35,061 bases of DNA from Oscillospiraceae bacterium (GCA_017437095.1 JAFSBW010000028.1:1-35061); one strand, 5' to 3'; counted from the first letter of the stretch, positions 21,199 to 29,804 are shown. Numbers and translations are program-made. The notes: a model not told the origin generated them from the sequence alone.

Positions 21199-22176
21199 TT
21201 AAAGGCCCTGCTTTTTCAGCTTGCGAATATCCGTACCCACAAAACGCAGCAGGGTAAACTCTCCCTCCATACGGGAAGCGATCTGGGGAGAGTAGCGGGC
21301 CTGGATCTCGGCAATGGTCAAATTGGTGGTAACGATCATGCCCTTGCCTGCCAGCAGGCGGCTGTTGAGCAGGCCGTACAGGGCGGCAATGACGAATTGG
21401 CCGGCAAATTCCGTACCCAAATCGTCAACGATCAGCAGGTCGCATTCTTCCAGCTCCCTGGCCCGGCGCAGATTGTCCTCAGTAGGGTTAAAGCGGGCCT
21501 TTTCCAGCTTGTCAAACAGCGCCAGCGCCCCTTCGTAGCACACGGTATAGCCCTGGGCGGCCACTTCCTTGCCCACGGCTACCGCCAAAAAGGTCTTACC
21601 CAGGCCGGTGCCGCCGTTGAACAGCAGATTTCCTGCCCCGTGGGCAAAGTTTTGGGCATACTGGGTGCAGATCTTCAGATTGTTCTCCATAACCTTTCTG
21701 GGGATGGCGCCGATGGCGTTGTTCCAGGCCTCGGAGTAATAGTCCAGCCGGAAGCCCTCCAGCTGCTGGCTGGCATCGCCCAGCCGGGCAGCTTCCTTAT
21801 CCTGCTCCTGGCGGCAGATGGCTTCCAGACACCGGCACATCCGCGCACCCACATAACCGCTGCCGGCGCATTCCCTGCAGATAGGCTCGTCCAGATAGCC
21901 CGGGCCGAAATGGGCGGCGATCAGCGCTTCCCGCTGGGCCTGCAGGGCCTGGTTTTCCCGGCGCACCGCCTCCATAGCCTGGGGCGCATCCTGGCCGCTC
22001 AGGGCAGCCTTTGCCGCCGCCACCATGGTGCGCCGCAGCTGCTTATCCATCTCCAAAACCTGGGGCAGCTTTTCGTACACCTGGGCCTGCCGGGCATTGT
22101 ACCGGGAGCGCACCATAGCGTTCTGCTCCTCCAGCCGCTTGCGGGAGCGGCTGATCACATCCATTGTATATCCCAT
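21199..22176 (-). CDS. Helicase loader, DnaI/DnaC-type ATPase
   Basis: A 325-residue AAA+ protein that loads the replicative helicase onto DNA in Gram-positive bacteria (DnaI type). It has an N-terminal helical domain, a cysteine cluster CRECAGSGYVGARMCRC (C100, C103, C114, C116) that may bind zinc, Walker A GGTGLGKT (188-195), Walker B DLLIVDDLG (about 246-254), sensor-1 VTTNLTIAEI, and an arginine finger region SRMEGEF. The ATG at 22176 has GGAGGAATAAC. That ribosome site overlaps the end of the dnaD-like gene, so the two primosome genes are coupled. Confidence 0.93.
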   Translation of the reverse strand: MGYTMDVISRSRKRLEEQNAMVRSRYNARQAQVYEKLPQVLEMDKQLRRTMVAAAKAALSGQDAPQAMEAVRRENQALQAQREALIAAHFGPGYLDEPICRECAGSGYVGARMCRCLEAICRQEQDKEAARLGDASQQLEGFRLDYYSEAWNNAIGAIPRKVMENNLKICTQYAQNFAHGAGNLLFNGGTGLGKTFLAVAVGKEVAAQGYTVCYEGALALFDKLEKARFNPTEDNLRRARELEECDLLIVDDLGTEFAGQFVIAALYGLLNSRLLAGKGMIVTTNLTIAEIQARYSPQIASRMEGEFTLLRFVGTDIRKLKKQGL

Positions 22177-22177
22177 G

Positions 22178-23053
22178 TTATTCCTCCATCATTGCCCGGC
22201 GAATGGCCTCTCGCTCGGCTTCGCCCATTTCGCCCAAAGCGCCCTGGGGAAGCTTCTGCTTCTGATCCCGGGCCATAACCTCCTGGGCAGTATGCCAGCC
22301 GCTTTCATGCCAGCGGGTAAGGATCTTGTTCATGTAAGGCCAGTTCAGCCCGCCGGTATTCAGGCAGGTGCGCTCATAGGCCAGGGAAATGGCGCTTTCG
22401 TCAAAGGCCATGGCCAGCCATTTATCGGCGTATTTTTCCTCGCCGGGGGTAAGGCTGCGGCCGTGGATCTGCAGCTGCTCCTTGAGCTTGCCCATGCGGC
22501 TGTTGCGCAGATTCTGGGCCTGGATAAAGGCAGAGGCATCTTCCAAAGTTTCAATGCCCCGCTCTGCCCAAAGGTAGGCTTCCTTTTCAATAGCCTGCAG
22601 GCTGGGCGGGCGCAGGCGGCCCTGGCGGCGGGCACGGTCCTTGCAGTAGTTCACCAAAATGCATACCACCTCGGCGCTCATGCCAAGGTAGCGCACAAAG
22701 CCCAGCAGGATCTCCAGCTCCGCGGCGGTAAGCACCTTGCCCCGAAGCCGCTCCACTTCCCCAACCAGGCTGCGAAAATCCACATCCGTTTCCATAGCCG
22801 TGCGCACATCGGCCTGGGAGTAGCTGGGCCGCTGCCCCGTGGGCAAAAAGCCCCGGCGGTCCTCCGGCCAAAGCCCCAGCTGGCGCAGCAAAGCGCTGGC
22901 GCAGTTTACGGCGCTTTCGGAAAGATTCAGCGCTTTGGCGGCCTGGTCAGCGCTGCCGCCGCTGGAAATATATAAGTATAGCAGCGCCCCATCGCCGCTG
23001 CCGGCAGCCAGCAGCTTGCGCAAGGCCTCCTGGGAAATGGTCAAGTCTTCCAT
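22178..23053 (-). CDS. DnaD/DnaB-domain primosome protein
   Basis: A 291-residue protein with an N-terminal winged-helix-like region (about 10-75; SGGSADQAAKALNLSESAVN) and a DnaD-like C-terminal domain (about 120-250). The DnaD signature region is TAAELEILLGFVRYLGMSAEVVCILVNYC and later TLEDASAFIQAQN / SLTPGEEKYADKWLAMAFDESAISLAYERT. Such proteins take part in primosome assembly during replication restart and initiation in Firmicutes. I place the start at ATG 23053, because the longer frame would begin upstream of the promoter found at 23088-23117. Directly followed by dnaI, which fits the function. Confidence 0.92.
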   Translation of the reverse strand: MEDLTISQEALRKLLAAGSGDGALLYLYISSGGSADQAAKALNLSESAVNCASALLRQLGLWPEDRRGFLPTGQRPSYSQADVRTAMETDVDFRSLVGEVERLRGKVLTAAELEILLGFVRYLGMSAEVVCILVNYCKDRARRQGRLRPPSLQAIEKEAYLWAERGIETLEDASAFIQAQNLRNSRMGKLKEQLQIHGRSLTPGEEKYADKWLAMAFDESAISLAYERTCLNTGGLNWPYMNKILTRWHESGWHTAQEVMARDQKQKLPQGALGEMGEAEREAIRRAMMEE

Positions 23054-23087
23054 AAGCGGGTTCCTCACAAAATATGTCGTAGTTTGT

Positions 23088-23117
23088 ATTATACCACATA
23101 ACAAGCCCCCGGGGCAA
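23088..23117 (-). promoter_or_regulatory. Promoter of the dnaD-dnaI-gph-yfbR operon
   Basis: Minus strand: -35 TTGCCC (23117-23112), 18-nt spacer, -10 TATAAT (23093-23088). It decides the start of the dnaD-like gene at 23053. Confidence 0.65.
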
Positions 23118-23215
23118 TGCCTCCGGAGGCTAGAAAATGGCCGAAATTTTTGGGGTAGTTTTGTGGGGCTACTGTATGTTGTGGTCAGCAGGCCACCGCC
23201 GCCCCAATTTGCCCC

Positions 23216-24589
23216 TTATTCATACATGGGCAAAACCTTCTGCCGGTAGATGCGGGCAAACAGTATCAGCGTGACCGCCAGGCTCACTACCTCCGCAATG
23301 GGGAAGGCCCACCACACCAGGTTTACATCGCCGCTCAGGCTCAGCAGCCAGGCTACCGGCAGCAGCGCGATCAGCTGGCGGCATAGGGAGATGATGCTGG
23401 AGTATACGCCGTTGCCCAGGGCCTGGAAGCTTGCTCCCAGGCCGATGCCAATGGCCGCCAGGGGGAAATGGATGGCCACGATGCGCAGGGCAGAAATGCC
23501 CATTTTACGCATGGAAGCATCGGCGTTGAACAGATCCATCAGCGCTCCGGGCACAGCTTCAAACACAATAAGCCCCGCTGCCATAAAGCAGGCTATGGCA
23601 AGCACTGAGAGCTTTAATGTCTTTTTCATGCGCTCGGGCTGGCGGGCGCCGTAGTTGAAGGCCAGGATGGATATGGTAGCGTTGTTGATGCCGAATACCG
23701 GCATAAAGAAAAGGCTCTGGATCTTATAGTACAGGCCGAACACGGCGGTTGCGGTTTCCTGGAAGCTCTGGAAGATCATATTCATGCCCAGATTCATTAC
23801 CGAGCCAATGGCCATCATCACCGTAGAGGGGATGCCCACCGCCAAAATAGGGCCGGTGGTGTATTTGTGGAAGCGCAGATTTTTCAGGCAGAAGGTAATA
23901 TCCCGGTTGCATTTCAGGTTGAAAAACACCGCCAAAACGGCCGCGATCCACTGGCCAATCACCGTAGCCACGCCGGCGCCGGCAATGCCCATGGCCGGGA
24001 TGGGGCCCCAGCCGAAGATAAACAGAGGGTCGAGAAGAATGTTGATCACCGCGCCGGTACCCTGGGTGTAAAGGGTGTAGATGGTCTTGCCGGTGGCCTG
24101 CAAAAGCCGCTCGCCCAGGATCTCCACAAAGATACCCAGGCTGCCAATGCAGCAAATGGCCACATAGGCCGCGCCGCCATCCACCGTAGCCTTTACATCG
24201 GACTGCATCTCAAAAAAGGGCCGGGCGCCGAAAATGCCGAAGAGCATAAAAAGCCCGGTAGCCATCAGGGCAAGCAAAATGCCGGTGCCTGCGGCCTGGC
24301 TGGCCCGCTCCCGGTTGTTCTCGCCCAGGGATTTGCTGAGCAAGGCGTTCACGCCTACGGCAATGCCGGTAGCAAAGCCGATCTGCATATTTTGCACCGG
24401 GAAAGCAAGGCCCATTGCGGTTATGGCGTTTTGGCTGATGCGGCTGACATAGAGGCTGTCCACCATATTGTAGCAGGCCTGCACCAGCATGCTGAGCATC
24501 AGCGGCCAGGCCATGGAAAGCAGAAGTTTGCCTACCGGGGCTGTGCCCATGCGGTTGGCCTTAGCCAGAGAAGAATTGGTATCTGCCAT
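23216..24589 (-). CDS. MATE family efflux transporter
   Basis: A 457-residue multidrug/toxin-extrusion (MATE) antiporter with about 12 membrane spans. It exports cationic compounds in exchange for sodium or protons in known members. Family marks are the opening MGTAPVGKLLLSMAWPLMLSMLVQACYNMVDSLYVSR, the internal pseudo-repeat at about residue 250 (LAVGIPSTVMMAIGSVMNL), and IQSLFFMPVFGINNATISIL. ATG at 24589 (MADTNSS) has GGAAAG upstream and is preferred to the longer frame. Monocistronic. Substrates cannot be predicted. Confidence 0.93.
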   Translation of the reverse strand: MADTNSSLAKANRMGTAPVGKLLLSMAWPLMLSMLVQACYNMVDSLYVSRISQNAITAMGLAFPVQNMQIGFATGIAVGVNALLSKSLGENNRERASQAAGTGILLALMATGLFMLFGIFGARPFFEMQSDVKATVDGGAAYVAICCIGSLGIFVEILGERLLQATGKTIYTLYTQGTGAVINILLDPLFIFGWGPIPAMGIAGAGVATVIGQWIAAVLAVFFNLKCNRDITFCLKNLRFHKYTTGPILAVGIPSTVMMAIGSVMNLGMNMIFQSFQETATAVFGLYYKIQSLFFMPVFGINNATISILAFNYGARQPERMKKTLKLSVLAIACFMAAGLIVFEAVPGALMDLFNADASMRKMGISALRIVAIHFPLAAIGIGLGASFQALGNGVYSSIISLCRQLIALLPVAWLLSLSGDVNLVWWAFPIAEVVSLAVTLILFARIYRQKVLPMYE

Positions 24590-24696
24590 GGAGAATGTAT
24601 CTTTCCTTTCAAATAAGCGTAACAGATACATTATAGCGAAAGCGCATAGCTAATTCAATAGCTGCCGCCTATTTTCTGCCTCCTGTTTTTCCCATC

Positions 24697-24725
24697 TTGG
24701 CAGCGGGCGTTTTGTGTGCTATACT
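24697..24725 (+). promoter_or_regulatory. Promoter of the GH25 gene
   Basis: -35 TTGGCA (24697-24702), 17-nt spacer, -10 TATACT (24720-24725). Confidence 0.75.
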
Positions 24726-24765
24726 GTAGAAAACCCAGGTTTTTGCCGAAAAAGGAGGGAATGCC

Positions 24766-25653
24766 ATGGCTACTGCCGCGAAAAAGAGAAGAAATAAGCG
24801 GGCCGCCCGCCGCCGCAAGGAGCTGATTGCGGGAGTGGTGGTGCTCAGCGTTATTTTCGTTGCGCTCTTAGCGGTAGCTGTGGTGCTGTTCCGGGGTCAG
24901 GCGCCCCAAACCGTGGCCAAGCCCCCTATGGAACCGCTGCCCCAGCTGCAAAGCCAGGCCAAAAACCCGTACAGCGCTTCTGATTTTATTGCCCAGGATG
25001 GCCGCATGGCTCTGCGCAGCGGCCAGGGCATTGCGGGCATTGATGTTTCCCGCTACCAGGGGGATATCGATTGGCAGAAGGTAGCCGATTCCGGGGTAAA
25101 ATTCGCCTTTATCCGGGTAGGCTACCGCACCTACGGCAGCGGCGAGATCACCGCCGATCCCAACGCCCAGGCCAACTACCGGGGGGCAAAGGCCGCCGGG
25201 CTGAAGGTAGGCGTGTACTTCTTCTCCCAGGCCACTACCGCCCTGGAAGCTATGGAGGAAGCGGATTGGACACTGCGCTCTATCGATGGCTGGCAGCTTG
25301 ACCTGCCCGTAGTCTACGACTGGGAGCTGCCCGCCCCGGACGCCCGCACCAAGGATGTTACCTCCGGCCAGCTTACCGCCTATACCCGCATTTTCAACCG
25401 CATTTTAAAGAACAACGGCTACACCGTTATGCTCTATTTTAACCGGCACCATGCCGGGGTGCGCCTGGATATGCACCGGCTGCTGGACATGCCCCATTGG
25501 TTTGCCATGTATGCCGACGAAATGACCTACCCCTATGATTTTGCCATCTGGCAGTACAGCCAGACCGGCCGGGTGCCGGGCATCGCCGGGGATGTGGATC
25601 TGAACATCATGCTCCCGGGCAATGCGCTGTGGGAGATAACAATTGACAATTGA
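24766..25653 (+). CDS. Membrane-anchored GH25 lysozyme (muramidase)
   Basis: A 295-residue glycoside hydrolase family 25 enzyme expected to cut the MurNAc-GlcNAc bond in peptidoglycan. The N-terminus is very basic (KKRRNKRAARRRKE), followed by a single membrane span (about 20-43) and a Pro/Gln-rich linker. The catalytic domain runs from about 88 to the end: GIDVSRYQGDIDWQKV, FAFIRVGYRTYGSG, VGVYFFSQA, the catalytic VVYDWEL (DxE) and FAIWQYSQTGRVPGIAGDVDLNIM. The missing cleavage site suggests a membrane-held enzyme facing the wall. The last codons (ITIDN and stop) lie in an AATTGAC tandem repeat, so a repeat has reshaped the C-terminus. Confidence 0.93.
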   Translation: MATAAKKRRNKRAARRRKELIAGVVVLSVIFVALLAVAVVLFRGQAPQTVAKPPMEPLPQLQSQAKNPYSASDFIAQDGRMALRSGQGIAGIDVSRYQGDIDWQKVADSGVKFAFIRVGYRTYGSGEITADPNAQANYRGAKAAGLKVGVYFFSQATTALEAMEEADWTLRSIDGWQLDLPVVYDWELPAPDARTKDVTSGQLTAYTRIFNRILKNNGYTVMLYFNRHHAGVRLDMHRLLDMPHWFAMYADEMTYPYDFAIWQYSQTGRVPGIAGDVDLNIMLPGNALWEITIDN

Positions 25654-25680
25654 CAATTGATAATTGGCAGTTGAAAGTTG
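25639..25680. repeat. AATTGAC tandem repeat overlapping the end of the GH25 gene
   Basis: Three to four copies of ACAATTG / AATTGAC followed by decayed copies (GATAATTGGCAGTTGAAAGTTGAA). The same repeat lies after tpiA (5979-6010). Confidence 0.8.
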
Positions 25681-25713
25681 AAAGCCGATGATACAGCCCA
25701 TTTGGGTGCGGTT

Positions 25714-25855
25714 GTAGGGGAGGGTCTTGACCCTCCCTAGATTTTCTGAGTATCTGTGCAGCTGTTAGAGCAAGGCGAGTTCTGAGAGCGATGCGCCTGG
25801 CGAATAGCTGCTGTTTGAAACTGAACTGCAAGGGAGGGTCAAGACCCTCCCCTAC
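25714..25855. repeat. GTAGGGG-ended palindromic element (142 bp)
   Basis: 24-bp perfect terminal inverted repeats at 25714-25737 and 25832-25855. Each contains its own palindrome AGGGTCTTGACCCT, around a 94-bp core without a gene. This looks like a miniature inverted-repeat element. The rest of the gene-free stretch up to 25922 shows nothing else. Confidence 0.85.
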
Positions 25856-25922
25856 TTTCCTCTCATTGCCCGCCACATACTCCCATTTTTCCGAGATTTT
25901 AAGAATTGTTCATACTCCCTCG

Positions 25923-25951
25923 TTTACTTTTGCCCCGGCTTATGCTATAAT
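25923..25951 (+). promoter_or_regulatory. Promoter of the rodA-like gene
   Basis: -35 TTTACT (25923-25928), 17-nt spacer, -10 TATAAT (25946-25951), then ribosome site AAAGGAGG. Confidence 0.75.
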
Positions 25952-25981
25952 AGTTGGTAACTTTTAGAAAGGAGGCGCGCT

Positions 25982-27136
25982 ATGTACCGGTTTTGGCAAG
26001 AATTTAAGAGATTTTTCCGCAAGGGCGACACCGTTTTGCTACTGCTGTGCATGGTGATCACCTCCTTCGGCATCGTTATGATCTCCAGCGCTACCAACCA
26101 CATGGGCAGCACCCGTTTTATCATTATCCAGCTGGCCGCTGCCGGTCTAGGTATTCTCATGTACGCCATAATCTCCAGCATCGATGCGGATGTTCTGGCA
26201 GAACGCCGCACATCGCTGGTTATGTTCAACCTTTTCATGCTTCTGCTGCTGATCCCCTTCGGTACGGACAACAACTCCGGTAACCGAAGCTGGCTGGACA
26301 TCCCCCTGATCCCCTTTGATATTCAGCCCGCGGAAGTCTGCAAGATGTTCTTTATCGTCACTATGGCTTCTGTTATGAAAGAGCATCAGAGCGGCATCTC
26401 CGGCATTAAGTCCATTTTGCACATGGTATTCCATCTGGGCCTGCTGGTAGGCCTGAATATGGCTCTGTCCAGGGACGCCGGCGTTTCTCTGATCTTCGTG
26501 TTTATCTTTATCGGTATGGCCTTTGCCGGCGGTGTCAGCCTGCTTTGGTATCTGCTGGCCGGCGGCGCCATCGCTGCGGCCTGGCCTTTTATCTGGAATG
26601 TTATGGACCAGCACCAGCGGAACCGTATTCTCATTCTGTTTGACCCTACCGTTGACCCTCTGGGCATCGACGAACGCTTCCACTCCAAGCGAAGCCTTTT
26701 GTCCCTTACCGGCGGCGGCACCAGCGGCCAGGGGCTTTTTGAGGGCATCCGTACCCAGTCCGGCGCGCTGCCCGCCCAGCATACGGACTATATCTTCTCC
26801 GCCATCGGCGAGGAGCTGGGCTTTATCGGCTGCGCATTGGTGCTGCTGGCTGAGTTTTTGGTCGTCGCCCGGTGCATCCAGATCGGCAACCGCACCAACG
26901 ACTATATGCGCCGCATGATCTGCTACGGCGCTGCCTCCGCTCTGATCTTCCAGGTGCTTAGTAATGTGGGTATGTGCATCGGCGTTACCCCCGTTATCGG
27001 CCTGACCCTGCCCTTCATCAGCTACGGCGGCTCTTCCATCGTTTCTCTGTACGCTATGCTGGGCCTGGTATCCGGCGTGCATGCCCGCCCGGAAAGCGAG
27101 ATCCACGAGCTGTATATCCGCCCCAGGCGCTACTAA
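25982..27136 (+). CDS. SEDS-family peptidoglycan glycosyltransferase, RodA/FtsW type
   Basis: A 384-residue polytopic protein of the SEDS family, which polymerises lipid II into glycan strands for cell elongation or division. It has about ten membrane spans. Family marks are NNSGNRSWLDI, FDIQPAEVCKMFFI (the QPAE/QPSE motif), SRDAGVSLIF (catalytic-region aspartate), GGGTSGQGLFEG, AQHTDYIFSAIGEELGFIG, and GLTLPFISYGGSSIVS near the C-terminus. RodA, FtsW and SpoVE are hard to tell apart. The missing long tail and the context (next to a lysozyme, no divisome genes) slightly favour RodA. Own promoter and terminator. Confidence 0.93.
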   Translation: MYRFWQEFKRFFRKGDTVLLLLCMVITSFGIVMISSATNHMGSTRFIIIQLAAAGLGILMYAIISSIDADVLAERRTSLVMFNLFMLLLLIPFGTDNNSGNRSWLDIPLIPFDIQPAEVCKMFFIVTMASVMKEHQSGISGIKSILHMVFHLGLLVGLNMALSRDAGVSLIFVFIFIGMAFAGGVSLLWYLLAGGAIAAAWPFIWNVMDQHQRNRILILFDPTVDPLGIDERFHSKRSLLSLTGGGTSGQGLFEGIRTQSGALPAQHTDYIFSAIGEELGFIGCALVLLAEFLVVARCIQIGNRTNDYMRRMICYGAASALIFQVLSNVGMCIGVTPVIGLTLPFISYGGSSIVSLYAMLGLVSGVHARPESEIHELYIRPRRY

Positions 27137-27142
27137 TATTTC

Positions 27143-27177
27143 AGCCCCGCTGCTTTTCGGCAGCGGGGCTTTTGTTT
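27143..27177 (+). terminator. Terminator after the rodA-like gene
   Basis: Perfect 11-bp stem AGCCCCGCTGC / GCAGCGGGGCT, loop TTTTCG, followed by TTTTGTTT. Confidence 0.9.
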
Positions 27178-27640
27178 GCCAACGGCAATTTCCTTTGCGT
27201 ATTTGAGGCCGCCAATGTAGAGCTGCCACCGAATTGCTGCCGCGCAAGATCCCGCTGCCACGGGCTGTCCAGGAGGCCAGCCCCTACGCGCCCGCAATCG
27301 GTACATTCGTAGGGGGCAGCGCCCTCGACGCCCCGCCCTAGGGCCGCCGAATTGCTGCCCTGCAAACCCCCGCTGCTACGGCGGCAGCAAGCCGCCGCCC
27401 TACGATGCCTTTGGGGCTTGCTGTAGGGCGGGGGCTTGCTCCCGCCGTTGCTGTTGGATATTTGCGCGGTATGTTTACAGCGGACCGCTGCCAGCCGCCG
27501 TTTACCATGCTGCCCGGCCTATTCAGCGGATCGTAGGGGCGATTCACGAATCGCCCGCAATTGGCAACCACGCAAGCGAGTGCGCAGCGCCGCCAATTTA
27601 TAATTTGTAATTGGTAATTTGTAATTTGAAAAATTCCCGG
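27178..27640. repeat. Repeat-filled intergenic region (GTAGGG hairpins, AATTTGTAATT)
   Basis: No gene seen. It contains several GTAGGG-led hairpins (27309, 27422, 27532, for example GGGCGATTCACGAATCGCCC), a duplicated GCCGCCGAATTGCTGCC-like phrase near 27230 and 27345, and a tandem AATTTGTAATTGG run at 27594-27628. The same AATTTATAATTTGTAATT is found at 6205. Confidence 0.75.
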
Positions 27641-27645
27641 GTACG

Positions 27646-27687
27646 CAAAAAGGTATGATCCCACAGCGGGATCATACCTTTTCCTTT
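27646..27687. terminator. Terminator downstream of the zinc-ribbon gene
   Basis: 13-bp perfect stem AAGGTATGATCCC / GGGATCATACCTT with A tract on the left (T tract on the minus strand) and T-rich sequence on the right. Confidence 0.9.
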
Positions 27688-27694
27688 TATTGCA

Positions 27695-28228
27695 TTATTG
27701 CAGCTTGTTGCCGCAGTTGGCGCAGAAAGCGCCCTCGCCTACCGGCGCGCCGCAGTTGGCGCAAAAGCGGGGCTTGACGGCTGCCTGGGCGTTGCCTGCC
27801 GGGGTTTGAGCCTGGGCTGCCGCCTGATTCCAGGCGTTTGTAACCGCGCCGGCTGCCTGCTGGGTGTAGGCCGGGATAGCGCCCATGCCATAGTAAGGCG
27901 CCGGGGCCAGGATCTGCTCTACCTGGCGCACCCGCTGCTTCCAGGGGCCTTTGCCGGCGCAGGCAACAAAGCCCTCCAGGCCCAGCTCGCTGCCGTATAC
28001 CCCGGGCAGGATAGCATAGAACATCCAGGTCTCCATGCGCACAAAGCCCTCAAAAAATGTAAACTTAAAGCAGGTAGGGGGGCTCACCCAGCCGTCGCCC
28101 TTTTTCAGCACATTTTCGCCGTTGAGGGTAGTTTCCGAATACCCCTCGGTCATCAAATACTGCCGCACAGCGCCGTACACCTGCTCCGGCGCAGCGCTCA
28201 ACGGAAAATCTCTTACATACCGTGCCAT
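27695..28228 (-). CDS. Protein with C-terminal zinc ribbon, function unknown
   Basis: A 177-residue soluble protein. Residues 1-105 form a compact alpha/beta domain (RYVRDFPLSAAPEQVYGAVRQYL, GDGWVSPPTCFKFTFFEGFVRMETWM). A Gln/Ala-rich linker (about 115-150) leads to a zinc ribbon with CANCG-x10-CANCG, four cysteines. This shape, a helix-grip-like domain plus ribbon, occurs in many uncharacterised Firmicutes proteins. I cannot name a role. Promoter at 28294-28322; terminator 27646-27687; monocistronic. Confidence 0.82.
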   Translation of the reverse strand: MARYVRDFPLSAAPEQVYGAVRQYLMTEGYSETTLNGENVLKKGDGWVSPPTCFKFTFFEGFVRMETWMFYAILPGVYGSELGLEGFVACAGKGPWKQRVRQVEQILAPAPYYGMGAIPAYTQQAAGAVTNAWNQAAAQAQTPAGNAQAAVKPRFCANCGAPVGEGAFCANCGNKLQ

Positions 28229-28293
28229 AAAAACCTCTCTCCTTCTCTTTACAAACCCAGCCGCCGGGATACCCCGGCGCTTCTTCTAAAAAC

Positions 28294-28322
28294 AGTATAC
28301 TGGAAATTAAAAAGAAACGCAA
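28294..28322 (-). promoter_or_regulatory. Promoter of the zinc-ribbon gene
   Basis: Minus strand: -35 TTGCGT (28322-28317), 17-nt spacer, -10 TATACT (28299-28294). Confidence 0.7.
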
Positions 28323-28408
28323 GAGGTATTTCTATTTCACAAAACAGCATCAAACCGAAGTCAACCCTGCTCTCCGTAAAGAAATTTTCTCCTGTTTTAT
28401 TTTTTCTC

Positions 28409-28437
28409 TTGCTCTCGCGGTATAATCGTGGTATAAT
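28409..28437 (+). promoter_or_regulatory. Promoter/operator of the toxin-antitoxin pair
   Basis: -35 TTGCTC (28409-28414), 17-nt spacer, -10 TATAAT (28432-28437). A second TATAAT at 28421-28426 makes a direct repeat GGTATAAT (period 11). That could be an antitoxin operator. Confidence 0.65.
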
Positions 28438-28459
28438 AAGGCCACAAGGAGGTGCTGTT

Positions 28460-28720
28460 ATGCCACAAATTATTCCTATTCGTGATTTGAAAAACACCAG
28501 CGAGATCTCCGACCGCTGCCGTGCAGCCCAGGAACCTATTTTTATAACCAAAAACGGTTACGGTGATATGGTCATTATGAGCCTGGAAACCTACGAAAAG
28601 CAGATGCGCCTGCTGGATGTGTATTCCAAGCTTGCAGTTGCGCAGGAGCAGGTCAAAACCGGCGAGGTAATATCTGCCGACGCTTCTTTGAAGGGATTGC
28701 GTGAGCGATATGGCCTATGA
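28460..28720 (+). CDS. Type II antitoxin, Phd/YefM-like
   Basis: An 86-residue protein with the Phd/YefM pattern: MPQIIPIRDLKNTSEISDRCR (N-terminal DNA-binding strand and helix), EPIFITKNGYGDMVIMSLETYEK (the family's strand-turn), and a C-terminal acidic helix that would cover the toxin. The ATG has AAGGAGG upstream. The gene overlaps the toxin start, as in many such operons. It is expected to bind its own promoter with the toxin; the doubled GGTATAAT may be the site. The partner is a RelE/ParE-type protein. Confidence 0.92.
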   Translation: MPQIIPIRDLKNTSEISDRCRAAQEPIFITKNGYGDMVIMSLETYEKQMRLLDVYSKLAVAQEQVKTGEVISADASLKGLRERYGL

Positions 28721-29021
28721 TCTGTTTGTAACACAAGCTGCCCATGAAGACCTGGAAGAAGCCCTTAGGTATATCGCCGGAGATCTGGCAAATCCCAGCG
28801 CCGCGGCCAACCTTCTGGATCAGGTGCAGGCCGTTTACGGGCAGTTAAAGGACTTCCCTATGCTGCATGAATGCTGCCACGATCTGCGGCTGCGGGCTTT
28901 GGGCTACCGCAAGGTGGTGATCGGTAACTTTTTGCTGATCTATCATCCCGTAGAAGCAGAAAACCGGGTATATATCCTGCGTTTTTTCTACGGCGGCAGA
29001 GATTACGAAAAACTGATTTAA
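28701..29021 (+). CDS. Type II toxin, RelE/ParE superfamily
   Basis: A 106-residue toxin of the RelE/ParE fold: YDLFVTQAAHEDLEEALRYI (first strand and helix), NLLDQVQAVYGQLKDFPMLHECC, LRLRALGYRKVVIGNFLLIYHPV, and YILRFFYGGRDYEKLI, with arginines and a late tyrosine in the expected places. RelE members cut mRNA on ribosomes and ParE members block gyrase; the sequence does not decide which. GTG at 28701 has AAGGGA about 6 nt upstream. ATG at 28710 gives the more usual N-terminus (MAYDLF) but a long gap to the site. Overlaps the antitoxin gene by 20 nt (or 11). Confidence 0.9.
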   Translation: MSDMAYDLFVTQAAHEDLEEALRYIAGDLANPSAAANLLDQVQAVYGQLKDFPMLHECCHDLRLRALGYRKVVIGNFLLIYHPVEAENRVYILRFFYGGRDYEKLI

Positions 29022-29026
29022 AACAA

Positions 29027-29070
29027 TAAGGGACTGTGCAAAACTTTTATTCTGCACAGTCCCTTAGTTT
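29027..29070. terminator. Bidirectional terminator after the toxin gene
   Basis: 14-bp perfect stem TAAGGGACTGTGCA / TGCACAGTCCCTTA with a 12-nt loop, placed between converging genes. Confidence 0.85.
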
Positions 29071-29698
29071 ATGCATTTTCCCGGCAGAAGCGCTTTAGGG
29101 CTTCTACGCGGCTATCGTCGTAGAGCAAGAAACGGGGCTCTTTGCGGGCTTCTTCCAGATTGTTTTCAATATTCTTTTCGCAGGTAACAACCATGGCCCG
29201 GCTACAGATCTCTTTGCCCATAGCGGTATTGGCAGAATTGATTTCTTCTTTTATAAACTCATCCAGCCCCATAATGAGCTGGCGTTCCTCCCCGTCATCC
29301 TTGCTTTCCTCATCGCCGTCTTCTCCTTCATCCCACCAGCCCCATTTTTCTTCCTCTGGGTTGTAGGTGAAATTGTAACAGCAATCAGAAATCAGTAGAA
29401 TCCCATTGTAAACAAACTTTCCTAACGATACAGCTTCTTTCTTCGGGTCTTGAAAATATTCGATAGGAAGCTCGTTTTCAGCGATCTCATTGTAAAGCTT
29501 AAACCCATCTCCCGTGCCGTCAAAAAAGCTATACTTTATCCGCTCGATTTTGTAATAGGGCGATCTTTTGTAGCGAATATAATCCACAGGAATATAGAAA
29601 ACAGCAAAAATGAAAAACAGAATCAGGCAAATCGTACCAATGATATAAAGAAAGACTGTGGATGCCGCATTCTTGATTGCTTCCATTATTCTTTTCAC
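29069..29698 (-). CDS. Single-span membrane protein of unknown function
   Basis: A 209-residue protein with one hydrophobic span (about 13-37, TVFLYIIGTICLILFFIFAVFYI). After it is a long soluble domain with no motif I know, a very acidic stretch in the middle (EEEKWGWWDEGEDGDEES), and a C-terminal helix region with two conserved-looking cysteines (EICSRAMVVTCEKNIENN). GTG at 29698 is chosen because GGAGG lies 8 nt upstream, while the GTG at 29707 falls inside that site. Lower GC than its neighbours, suggesting accessory origin. Function unknown. Confidence 0.7.
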   Translation of the reverse strand: MKRIMEAIKNAASTVFLYIIGTICLILFFIFAVFYIPVDYIRYKRSPYYKIERIKYSFFDGTGDGFKLYNEIAENELPIEYFQDPKKEAVSLGKFVYNGILLISDCCYNFTYNPEEEKWGWWDEGEDGDEESKDDGEERQLIMGLDEFIKEEINSANTAMGKEICSRAMVVTCEKNIENNLEEARKEPRFLLYDDSRVEALKRFCRENA

Positions 29699-29804
29699 GG
29701 TTTCCACCTCCTGCGCTTATCTGTGATTATAAAGTAACATCGAAATCTTCCCTTGTCAAGCAACCGCAGCTATAAAACAGGAGCAGCTGTTCCCGGATAT
29801 CTAT

